From Myrica gale (taxonomy: Eukaryota > Streptophyta > Magnoliopsida > Fagales > Myricaceae), in assembly GCA_963930655.1 (NCBI GenBank), contig OZ005606.1:19136001-19200000 (forward strand): 64,000 nucleotides of DNA. The letters are read 5' to 3'. Below are positions 47,131-57,772 of the stretch, piece by piece (position 1 is the stretch's first letter; every line of letters begins with the position of its first letter). The translations under genes and the position numbers were made by a program. The notes under the pieces are model-generated. The model was not told where the DNA came from. It saw nothing but the letters and a program-made list of their open reading frames with translations, and ran no database searches.

Positions 47131-49288
47131 GTGCCTAGATTCTAGTGATCCAGAAACATTAGACCATCAGATTGCTTGGATAAAAGTACTTACTCCATTG
47201 CTGATCCTGCTAGGTGATAAGCATCCATCTTGTTCACAGGTAACTATACAATTTGCTTTTTCAACACATCTTAATATAGTTAGGAAAAACTAGTTATTTT
47301 TGTCCCTTATTGGTTTTCGTTACATGGGTACTTTTCCCATTGAAATTGCAGGTTGTGTTGCGTGTGCAACTTCGCCTGGGACAATGTGCTCTGGTGAACT
47401 CTGCCTTTGAAGGGGAATATGAGATCATGCAATACTCATTGGTTGAGTTTTACAGCACATTTCAAGATGATGGAAAGAAACAAATTGCTAAAGACATTTG
47501 CATTTAATCAATGCTCCCTGGAGCAGAATCACTTGGCTTCTTTTTTATCTTTCAGGAAATATATCCTATGGTCCTTTTGTAACGCTTCCTAGAGACTCTC
47601 AGGAGCTCTCACTCTGTTGCCTCTACTATTTTGTGAATTTGGATTCGCCTTTGTTGAAGTCAATAGCTTCCTGTTGCCTAAGTAAAAAAAAAATAAATAA
47701 ATAAGTATTGCTTGTCTAGTGACTGGAATTTTTATGAGCTTGAGTTATTGGAATTTTGAGTGTAGCAACCAGGTCTCATTCATTGCTTCCTAAACTTGCT
47801 TTGGTATTCCAGCAATTGATGCTTTATTAGCTTAGATAACTTGGTTTCCTTTTAATAAGAACCACCAGTTTTGCATCTGCAATGTTCTTATAGTTACTGG
47901 CTTTCTTGGAATCTCTTGAAACTCCTTGCTAAACAGTAGGTTAAATTTGAGCCACAATGTCTGAGGTTGTATCATTGAATGTCGGAACACTACATTATGC
48001 AACCCACATTGTTCTCAATAACGAGATGACAAGACTGATCTTGCGGAATCAAATTGAACATTGAGTATTATGTAAAATTCTGGGAAAATGTCTACAGTTG
48101 CGCACAGCAAGACAGAAATACCCACTGCTGAAGTATATTTTGTATGTACGAAATCATGCATAATGTTCTGACAGATAAATTTGTACTGAAGAGCGAGTCA
48201 GGTTCCTTGGAATTAGAAGAAGATTGGCAATGCCAATCATGCACAAGATGTTGCTGCTACTAAATTCCAAATTTGATTTTATAAATAATGGTGAAATACA
48301 TATATTGAATTATATGGGTAATTGATGTTGTTGCTAGCTGGGTAAACTCTCTAGGGAAATTTATTTATTTTTACTTTCTACTGGATAAAGAGTCCAAAAA
48401 TATATGTTTCTGCTTTTCAGTATCTGGTGTGAACTTCAATGAAGGGGAAGACAGATGGAATAGAAAGCTATGTTATCTATCTTGGAATTCTTGCAAACGT
48501 ACTTCTTTACATTCTTCTTTGTTGCCTGTCTATTGCAGGTCGTGATTTGGAACCATTTATTTTATTCCGGATAGTGGAGGTTCTGCATTCAGCTTACACT
48601 GCTGGACATATCAGAATTACTGATCATATATGTTTCTTCATCATTTTGCTATCAAGTTTCAAAGTTTTCCCAGGTACTTGGTGATTTATTTTCTGCAAAC
48701 AAGTTTATGTTCTGGACGGTGTGCAGATTGATTTTCACCTTGTCCAATCTCTAGTGTCTTTAAGTTTTACCTGTGGGGATCCAATTCGTTTACTTCTATA
48801 TTGACTATGATTGTTAATCTGTAAAAAAATTTATCGTTGCAGAAACCATAGATCCTGTTAGTGAGAATGATACAAAGATCACCAACCGTGGAACATTTAA
48901 GTCAGTCACCAGTGCTGTATGTGCGAATCTCTTGCAGATTGGTGATAGTTCTCTTGTTTTTCAGATACTTGAGAAAGTAACACTTGGACAGGTGGTAAGT
49001 TCACTTAACTCTGTTTATCCTAAATCTTTGTTTAGCTATTTATTGATTTTATCCTTTAATGTTAATGTCTTCCGAAGCTTTATACTTGATCCTTCCATTT
49101 CGTAATTTATTTTCATTTCGTATGAAGAAACACTTGTTTCAACACATTTTCTTCCTTTATTGGCTTGTCTGCTGACTGGCTCTTTAGAAATTTCTTGATG
49201 TGATGTTGTTTTTGTTTCAGTTACTAAACATCTCTTGACAATGCTTGTGCTATGCTCAGAACACTTGCTGTGATGGATTGCAAACCCT

Positions 49289-49455
49289 CCAGACTTTCTG
49301 AGCAAAGTATTATCACATTAAGTACTTTTCTTCCAGGATATCTTATTGATGTTGTGCAAGTAAGTAATTTCTTGTTTCCAGACTTTCTGAGCGGAGTATT
49401 ATCACATTAAGTACTTTTCTTCCAGGAATATTTTATTGATGTTGTGCAAGTAAGT
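49289..49455 (+). repeat. 89-bp tandem duplication spanning an exon end and splice donor
   Basis: CCAGACTTTCTGAGC starts at 49289 and again at 49378. Each copy runs through TATTATCACATTAAGTAC and TTGATGTTGTGCAAGTAAGT, so the exon 17 tail and its GTAAGT donor are present twice, with few differences. Confidence 0.9.
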
Positions 49456-50846
49456 CTTTTGTGTAGTTTAATACAATTTGACTAGTTTGGAGTTTGTTTT
49501 TCTCCTCCTCATTTCTAGGTTTTTCTCCTCCTCATTTCTAGGTAACTTGGTGACAGTTCTATGTGGTTTGTCAACTTCTAGTTTAATGTTGTCTGATTGT
49601 GCTTGAAGTGGTTTGTCCTTGGAGACCCATGTATTGAGGAAATTCAGACCTAGTGTAGAAGTTTGTTTTTTATTCCTTAGTAATTGTGGTTTTTTAGAGG
49701 AGGGCGGGGGATGTCTGTCTTCATGTAAATATATAAAAGGCAAAATTATTTTAATTTTGTTTTAATATCTTGTTGTGGTAAATTTTGTGGTTGGACTTTT
49801 TTTCTGAGTAATAGCCATTCCATTGATGACATCAATCCTAACAGTCGGTCGTCGCAAGTGACAATGTCACATGGGATAGAGGCAAGATTACAAAAACCAA
49901 TGAAATGAGTCCTGCAGTCCATTGTGCTAACAAATGGGCCTGTTGATTAATTCTATGGGGGATCCAGTGAATGGACCAGTACATAGTATGATTGTATATT
50001 CATATTATGCTTGTGCAATTTTCTTTTCAAGTGCACAAAGTTCATTGGTATTACTGAGGATTTTTCTTCCCAAACTTGGTCTGGTGATCCTTAATTCTAC
50101 TTTGCCTTCTGTGCAGTGCATTCCTGAAGTTCATGACAAGCTGAATACCTCTGTTCCTGCTCTCCGCTATTATATCCTACCTTGTTTGATAGAAGTCGCA
50201 AACTTCTGGCTCTTGTGTTGAAGACGATGGGGTCACTAATAACTGAAAGCAGCTCATTGCTCTTTTCTCCTAAGCATATCCAATTATTGACGGACTGTTC
50301 AAGTAGAATAAATGCCATTGTTTCTATCCTTGTGTTGATGCACAAGGAGGTTAAAGTTCAAAAAATTCTCTCTTCACACAAGGCAGAAGTGGACCATATA
50401 TTACAAAAGATACTATCTCTACAGGTAGAATTTTACACCTCAAGCATGAACTTAGCATCCCACAAACCGTATCGTTCTATTTATGCCAAGCTGAAGCATG
50501 TCTTGCATATTACTTGGTTGTGATGATCCCGTACCAGAGAAATATATTAAAAACTGTCTAGAGTGTTGGGGGTGTGTATTAGATTATGATTACTGTGTGA
50601 TACATCGTCTTGAGATTTGTGAACCCAGTGCATATTTTCTTGACTAAAAAGTTTGTTTTTTTCCATGTGATTGGTTTTAAGAAGCATGTTGATTGTGTTT
50701 CTTCCATGTAATATTTCCAGTCTTCGGAGGAAACGAGCATCACAATTGAAGAAAAGCACAAACTTCGCTGTGCCTTTGACCAACTAAAAGTTCTGACAAG
50801 TACATTGACCAGCCGGGGTGCCTACAATCTAGAGCTATGTTTGTAA

Positions 50847-51611
50847 AATCAAAATCTACCCCAGTAGGTCTTCTAATGTTTCATAAACTTAAATTTTTGC
50901 TTACCAAGTATTATATCCGGATTCTTCCACCACTTAGTACGTTCCCATTCTCATAACTTTCAGAGAAATTTGTGCACTAAAATAGTTTTGATATTTGTTA
51001 ATGTTCTCGTTCATTTCTTGCAGCAATATTGTTTAATTTTTTTGATGGAGTTCTTAGAGATAACAACCGCAAAAAGAGCATATGCATTCATAGACAATGG
51101 AATGCCCAATGCTTGGTTTTGGCTAGTGCACCTTCCCAAGTTTTAACTGTAAATATTGACACCAGTCCTGCGGGAAAGTCATAGGCGAGGTCCTCTGCAG
51201 TTTTGAGTTTGGTAGCAGAGATCAGTCGGCTTCTCGATTTTCAGGTGGAGAGCTAAAGTACTGCAGAAATCTGCATCTTCATGTAGTACTATAAATTTGT
51301 TTTCTAACTTGCGAGATATATGCAATTTTGTAATGGACAGAGTTACGGAATGCCTTCTTTTTTTTCAAGTAACCTGGGGGAGCTGATTCTCCACTCCACT
51401 CGGTTTTTATTACAAACACAAAAAGATGGAAAAAAATGGTAAATCCGGGTGGTAAAATCCCATCTAAAATGAGGAATGTCAAAATTCTGGAATATGATTC
51501 AGATCCTAAGCAACAGAGTAAATAAGTAATAATAATAATGAGGGTCCATTTAAAGTACGCAGAATAGTGGATTTAACAAACTCAACATAGCACCTACCAG
51601 AAATTTGACCA
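50847..51611. other. Downstream flank of the TEX10 copy
   Basis: Presumed 3' untranslated and intergenic sequence. No second gene is recognised; short frames on the minus strand (51279-51482, 51506-51688) have no domain. Confidence 0.4.
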
Positions 51612-51621
51612 ATTACATGTG

Positions 51622-52169
51622 GGCTCCGATTATTATGAGTGTATAATGGTGTGAGTGTTGCGATTGCGCGGTCAGGATCGGTTCTCACATTTTGGACCGC
51701 ACAAATTGCGCCAGCGTATTAATTAGCAACTTCTGAGGCGTCCTGACTCCACAACCTAAGTTTTCCTGCATATTCGATTCTAGCCATCCTCAACTCATTC
51801 CGAACGTTTTCAAAGCCTTGAATTTGAGTTTCACACATCAAAACCTCCAAGCCCTAGCAAAGTCTCGGATTTCCTCCCCAAAATAGTACGTTTGCTGCGT
51901 GAAGAACTCATACGCTGGAAGAACCAAAATAGTTAGTTTGCTGCGTGAAGAGGCCGATCGTCATTTTCACATTTCATTGCGGTGAGTTTGAAGACATTCT
52001 TTTCGGGCTATTTTTTCTCTCTTTCACTATTTGTTTAATTTAGAAAGTGAGAGCAAGAGGAGAATGAATGTTGACTAATTGACTTGTTCCTCATTGGTGG
52101 ACATGTTCTCTGTGAAGGCAGTAAATAATTCATTTGTATGGTTTGCCCCATTTTGTTCGGAACTGTGGT
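51622..52169 (+). repeat. Left terminal inverted repeat of the 6.1-kb MULE
   Basis: Inverted partner of 57243-57762, with a few small gaps. It contains TTTGCTGCGTGAAGA twice (51890 and 51939), a local duplication. The inner end is AACTGTGGT. Confidence 0.9.
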
Positions 52170-53013
52170 ATGGCCCTTCCACTATTTTGCTTTATTTATA
52201 AACTCTATATAAACTGTTTGAAAGTGAGAGCAAGAGAAACAAACTTTGTAGATTAAAGTGATTTAAAAGTCCATGCGTTGACTGGATTATCTCTACATGC
52301 CCTATGTTCTGTTTGTGGATTAATGGGTATTTTGGGTTTCTTTTATTTTATTTTATTTTTAAATCCAAAAACGAATCTTCTTTTTCTGGCAATTATGAAC
52401 TGTAGAGTTTTTTTTTCTTTTTTGATATGTGGATTTGATGCAAATTGGATGTAACAATTTTTTGTTGTGAGGCTGTTGACACACGTGCCCACCTAATGGT
52501 CACGAAATGAACCTTTACGGATAACTCATTTGTATGATTCTATAGCTTTTAGTTGAGATCCTTCCTCACACTTGTTTAATTTTCAAAGCTAGTTGAAGCT
52601 GATTATTAGGCTCGTTTCTTGAATATTATTGTTATAGTTTTATCTTCGGATGAAATTAACGTACGTGTGAGCAACAATAATTGTTGACTTGCTGTATCAA
52701 AGTCTATATTTCAAACCTGGTTTATATTGCAGACTTGCTGTATCAAAGTCTAAATCAATCAATGACCACAATCTCTCCATGTGAAGTGAACTTCATTCGT
52801 GCATAATTTCAAACCTGGTTTAAGAGTATTTTATTGTGATTAGCGAGTGCACGTGTTCATGTTACTTCATTCATTATGATGATTTATTAATAAACCCTCA
52901 AAGTAATAAAATGTTATTTCATTTTGTATTATTTACTTGAACGCTAAAGTTTTTTCATATTTATTAAGGGAACAAATAGCCAATTTTGGAATATCACTGA
53001 CACTTTTAAGTGA

Positions 53014-53507
53014 ATGGCATCGTCATCATCCATATCAACTGCACGGAGTAGTGCTAGTCAGCGATGGGCTCCTAGGGAGGTGGCGGAACCGCTAAGATGC
53101 AAGTGTGGCATCTCCACCAGTGTGAGACTTTTGGTAGACAGTTTTTTGGTTGCCCCAACTATACTGGAGGTGAAAATCCTGGATGCGGTTTTTTTATTGG
53201 CTTGATTACCCGGCTGCATTTGAAGCAAATGATGATGCTTTAGTTTTATTAATTGATTGTGAAAATGGAGAAGTTAGAGGCTGAGATTGTCAAATCACAG
53301 GCAAAGGATGTTGAGATTGATAGCTTCAAAGAACGGGAGAAATTGCTTGAGGAAAAGCTTCAAGGGTCCAATAACAACTTGAAGGTAAAGGATGAAGAAA
53401 TAAAGAGATTGGAGGAAAATGGTCACCGACTTCGGGAGCAGCTAATAAATTCATGGGTGTTGTTTATATTTGTTTTGGTTGTAGGGATTTCTCTTTGGAT
53501 GAAGTAA
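53014..53507 (+). pseudogene. GRF zinc-finger / coiled-coil / tail-anchor gene of the MULE
   Basis: ATG at 53014, Ser-rich start (MASSSSISTARSSASQRWAP), then LRCKCGISTSVR opens the GRF finger. FFGCPNYTGGENPGCGFF and then WLDYPAAFEANDDALVLL follow in other frames: about 25 bases near 53135 and one T of a T-run at 53190 appear lost. From 53262 the frame is open through a strong coiled coil (KMEKLEAEIVKSQAKDVEID to EEIKRLEENGHRLREQL) and a hydrophobic C-terminus (LFIFVLVVGISL). Role unknown; by position it is the partner gene of the transposase, like mudrB in MuDR, though unrelated in sequence as far as I can tell. Confidence 0.75.
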
Positions 53508-53865
53508 ATGATGGATAATAGGTAGTGGTCCCAATGTTATGGTTGTGATACTTTTAGGTCTAGTGAACTTTCTGTGGTTGTAGTTGAAGCTGTAAGCTTA
53601 TTTAGAACTTTTCCGGTCTGCCTTTTGTCAAATATTCCTTTACTATGTCTTTTGTATATGTTCCATCGGGGGCAAGATATCATGAAACACTAGTACATAT
53701 TCTCTCTAATTATGAGTAGACTCCTAATTAATCTCTCTCTCTTTCTCTCACATATGCATAATGGCTTCTAACATCAGCAAGATGATGAATCAAAATTAGT
53801 TAAAATCAACTTCAACCTTTTGAACATAAGCATCACAACCAGGTTTCAACCTTTCCATTGAAGAA

Positions 53866-53890
53866 AAATAATAATAATAATAATAAATAA
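53866..53890 (+). repeat. (AAT)n microsatellite
   Basis: About seven AAT units between the 3' ends of the two convergent MULE genes. Confidence 0.9.
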
Positions 53891-54001
53891 CTCATCAGTA
53901 GTGGTCGAGGCAACTAAAGATATGCACAGACAACAATATAAAAAACAAACTTACATTATCCCACTTTTTCTACAACTCATTGAGGCTCCTAAATTGTCCC
54001 G

Positions 54002-56510
54002 TTACCGATTCATCCTCGCCCTCATCCTCGTCCTATGAAGGAGGAATATACCAATGTAATTGTTATGGTAATTTTGATTCAAATAATAAACTGAAAAATA
54101 AATTATATATGTAATGACTACTTTGCATTGTAAGTGTAGACATACCTCTAACTCCAATTCGTCAAGTAGTGGCAAACGACGAGCAATCGGTTGTGACGAA
54201 GCACGTGCACCCCCACGGGCACGACCACAGGTACTTCTTAGCTCAAGTGCGGTCTTTAGTCGCTTATTCCCCCGATGCTTCGTCGGCCGAAACTTGAAAC
54301 CTTTTGCAACAATATCTATATCAACACCCACTCCAGAACCGGCACTAATAGGGGCAGTAGGATCTTCATCATTTGACAACTGAGCAAGCTCTTCTTCTAG
54401 TTCTTGGTAGTGACGATCAAAGATTGGCCAAGATTTAGTTCTAGCCCCATAGTGATGACACATTGATGCAAATTGGTTTACGTATCTCCGGCGGTTTACC
54501 ACCCTTAGGAGGGTCGTCTTTCTCATAGTATGTGACCTACTAGCCAACGCAGCTAACTTCCTAACATCTTTTCTCCACCCGGGGAGTATATACGCATCAG
54601 AAATAGTGAATAGTCTCTTTCGTTTCAGCAGCCATATAATGTGACTGCATACGACACCAACAAAGTTGAACCGTTTGCAGCTACATTGGTGAAAATCATT
54701 CTCCATTTTCATCACATAGCGCTTTGCGGTTGAATAATTATGTGACCGGTCCCGGCTGCATACGTGAACATAAATCTCTTCGGTCCCAATACTTTTCCTC
54801 TGACAGTCAAACTTAACATAGCCAGCTACTCGTGCTTGCTCCATAAAAGCAAGCAACATAGTGGGAGTGTAAACCTCTGTCGCATGATCAGAGAGCGGGT
54901 CCCCAGATTCTTTAATGGGCACTGTCTGGAGCATCTGAAAATCTGCAACTAACTCATTGTATCGCAAATCATTTACTGCTCTCTAGAAATTTTATAGGAA
55001 TCAATCCATATTCATATCTGTGCTTAAGAACCCACACAATATTGAATTGAAATTCTCATTTATCTAGGTCATCTTCTTCCCAGCACAGAAAACATTGTGC
55101 GCATACTTTGGTGCACATTTCTCTCGTTTTTCATATATCCTTTGCAACCATACATTGCCTTGGTGTTCATGCTCGTCAATCATTTTACTCAAACTCTGTT
55201 CGAAGTCATCTATCTCGGGATCAAACAAAAGATCATTCCAATCTCTTTTGAAGTCCTTGTTGGCAAGTAATGACCCCAAATTTTTCATTGCATTTTGAGA
55301 TATGTGTCAGGCACATAAAAAATGGTGTGTGGTTGGTAGGGCCTTTCAACCAGTCAGTAAACATCTAGTATTAGTTAATTGGTTAATAGCTGGTACCTGA
55401 ATCTTGATCGGTGAATAGAGATATGGGGGTCTTCCCATTCATACACTCAACGACCGTTTGAAAAAATCAACAAAATGTGTGCATCGTCTCATCAAACAAT
55501 AAACATGCCCCGAATATGACCGATTTTCTGTGATAATTCACCCCCAAGGAATGCTCCCAATGGCCTATGCTCATTATTTGTCATGTATGTGGTGTCAAAG
55601 GACACAAAGTCCCCGAAGTTTACGTAGTAGCTTTGCATGGCATGGTTCGACCAAAAGACTTGTAATGTGCTCATCTTCATCCATCATGACCCGAAATAAA
55701 AACTATGAATCGTTGTTTAGCTGATTACCAAACCAATTAAAAAAACACCGGTTGCATCAACTTCCATTGTCTTAGTTCTTCTACCATTCAAAAAAAATTT
55801 ATAGTCTTGCTAAATGAATCTCAAAAGTTGTCTACCTCCAACCTGTGCAGACATCAATGAAAATTTAGGGCGAATACCGACCCTATCTAAATCCATAGCC
55901 TCAGCACGCTGCGATTCACTCATGCTTCTGTGAGAACGGAGTAGGTGAAACTTCCTCGGCGTCGTCAACTCATGGTTATGTTGTGGAGTCGAGTCGAAGA
56001 CGCAATACTTCCCACTAGGTTGCCGCTGAACAGTAATACCTGCGACGCACCCACACCTTGTATTTGCTCGCTCTCGCTTCACCGGCACAAGCGGGTCCTT
56101 TTCTTTCTTTGTCCCTTCTTTACTAAAAACAAAGGTCTTATATGTCTAATACCCAAGTTCTTTATTTTTGTTTCCGTTGTGTCTACAAATGTTAAAGCCT
56201 TTCAGTGTTGCATACCGATTGTACCAATCGTACACATGTTCGATGTCCCTCCACTCTATGCTCCATACATCTACGTTCTCCCCCATTGTCGGCCAGTACC
56301 ATGTCACCTGCATATACCGATCAAAGAAAAGGATTAAAAAAGTCCTCATACCATCTTAGCTGCTCAAATGAAGGATAACTAACTCACCTTCAGGGACTTC
56401 GGAACTCTGGACCCTCGTCTATTGATATTTGGATTGATCCCTTCCATTTGGGTCATATCGTCTATGGAAGTTGCACTAAGCACCAACCTGTTGCACTCCC
56501 CATTATTCAT
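54002..56510 (-). pseudogene. FAR1/FHY3-like Mutator transposase (MULE + SWIM)
   Basis: First exon 56510-56388 (starts MNNGECN, ends AAG|GTGAG), second from 56307 after TATGCAG, in phase. Then the FAR1 DNA-binding region: WRDIEHVYDWYNRYATLKGF, RGNTR-like RANTRCGC, HNHELTTPRK. The MULE catalytic core: GDFVSFDTTYMTNNEHRPLG (first Asp) and SLFTDQDSG (second Asp). The post-catalytic DFEQSLSKMIDEHEHQGN. The SWIM finger CSCKRFNFVGVVCSH. The C-terminal part (from 54967 down) is open for 321 codons; upstream there are at least four stops or frameshifts, e.g. TAG after KELGY. It would excise and insert the element. The family is the one from which the light-signalling factors FAR1/FHY3 were domesticated. 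Confidence 0.85.
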
Positions 56511-57242
56511 CAATCAAAGAAACTTCTTTTATAGAGCAATTAAAAGTACTATGATATTTTTATTTCAAATGAATAATATATGATAATATGACTTAACAAA
56601 TATCCAAATGATTAATAATCGTCGCCAATAATTTGGATGAGAAATATATTATTAACATAATCGTTTGTAATGGAGTAGTTGAGAAAAACTTTGTATATAT
56701 CATGCATAATTTTATTGATAATTGCCATACGACAAGGAACAAAATAGTAAAAGTGAAACCAAAAGGGTTGCTACTCTTAATCTTGCAAAAAAAATGCAAA
56801 ACAAAATTCAGGCATAACGACAGAATATATATTGTTGCAAAAGGTTCAACAATATCAATTAGTCAACTTCTAGCTAGGGTTCCTACCTAGCCAATTCATT
56901 CATGTGGTCCATTGCCTTTCTATTCAAACATTATGTACCCAATTATTTTTTGATATATATGGAGCTGGAATGATGGCAATCTTAAGTGCACCACATAAAC
57001 ATTTAACATATTACATTGTTTTAAGAAAGACAAAATAAACAAAATAATAAATGTACAAAAATCTATATTTTCTTAAAAGTACCATCGAAAGATATTATAT
57101 ACTAATATTTCTCTTTGGTATAGTAACTAACAAGAAAACTAGGGAAAAATGGCATTCATCATTTTGATGGCTGTTGAACAAATATTTGTTCTTTCTCTAG
57201 ACTATGGCTGAAAATATTAATCAATTAGTAAAAGTGGGTCAC

Positions 57243-57762
57243 ACCACAGTTCCGAACAAAATGGGGCAAACCATACAAATGAATTGTTTACTGCCTTCAC
57301 AAAGAACATGTCCACCAATGAGGAACAAGTCAATTAGTCAACATTCATTCCTCTCTCTTGCTCCCTCTTTCTAACAGTTTCTAAATAAAGCAAATAGTGA
57401 AAGAGAAAAAAAAAACAGTCCCGAAAAGAATGTCTGCAAACTCACCACAACGAAATGTGAAAATGGCGATCGGCCTCTTCAAACAGCGAACGGACTATTT
57501 TGGTTCTTCTTGCGTCTGGCTTTTTCACGCAGCAAACGTACTATTTTGGGGAGGAAATCTGAGGCTCTGCTAGGGCTTGGAGGTTTTGATGCGCGAAACT
57601 CAGATTTGGGGCTTTGAAAACGTTCAGAATTAATCGGGGATGGCCCCATAAGTTGCTCAGTAATGCGCTTGTGCGATCTTCGCGATCCAAAATTTGAGAA
57701 CCGATCCTGACCGCGCAATCACACCACTCACACCGTTCTACACTTACATAATAACCGGAGCC
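57243..57762 (-). repeat. Right terminal inverted repeat of the 6.1-kb MULE
   Basis: Inverted partner of 51622-52169. The presumed transposase promoter lies here; the ATG is about 730 bp inside. Confidence 0.9.
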
Positions 57763-57772
57763 ATTACATGTG

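Larger units (their letters stand above)
32253..50846 (+). pseudogene. TEX10/IPI1-like gene (pre-60S ribosome assembly), multi-exon and decayed
   Basis: Exons by splice sites and homology: 32253-32309, about 33601-33675, 34041-34163, 39828-39997, 40119-40268, 40654-40799, 41286-41346, 41888-42201, 42434-42565, 43415-43534, 43745-43831, a split exon (about 44001-44020 plus 47141-47239), 47352-47472, 47556-47681, 48539-48673, 48843-48991, about 49215-49365, about 50118-50424, 50721-50846. Landmarks: KKRQKRGVDF, RKLPPPKNATNTEIKSK, GLTLKELLQQTSHHNSKVRR, DLFLKHPAELRLYKYAVIEK, MAYVFNAMTHLTIDIRLMAF. In yeast and animals IPI1/TEX10 acts in the Rix1/PELP1 complex that processes pre-60S rRNA; the plant protein is an ARM-like repeat protein. 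Lesions: frameshift and TAA in exon 6, two transposons in exon 12, lost donor after exon 13, frameshifts in exons 17 and 18. Phases agree across most other junctions. Confidence 0.85.
51622..57762. mobile_element. Two-gene Mutator-like element (FAR1-type transposase plus GRF gene)
   Basis: 6141 bp. Terminal inverted repeats of about 548 and 520 bp (51622-52169, 57243-57762) start GGCTCCG and share GCGCGGTCAGGATCGGTTCT, CGTTTTCAAAG, AAAACCTCCAAGCCCTAGC and ACATGTCC-type blocks. Perfect 10-bp target duplication ATTACATGTG at 51612-51621 and 57763-57772. Inside, a GRF zinc-finger gene runs inward from the left end and a FAR1/MULE/SWIM transposase inward from the right: a convergent pair as in maize MuDR. 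Both genes carry frame lesions in this copy. The duplication and long TIRs are well preserved, implying fairly recent insertion. Confidence 0.9.

Noticed and set aside
54114-54383. 89-codon plus frame
   Set aside because: Antisense of the open transposase C-terminus.
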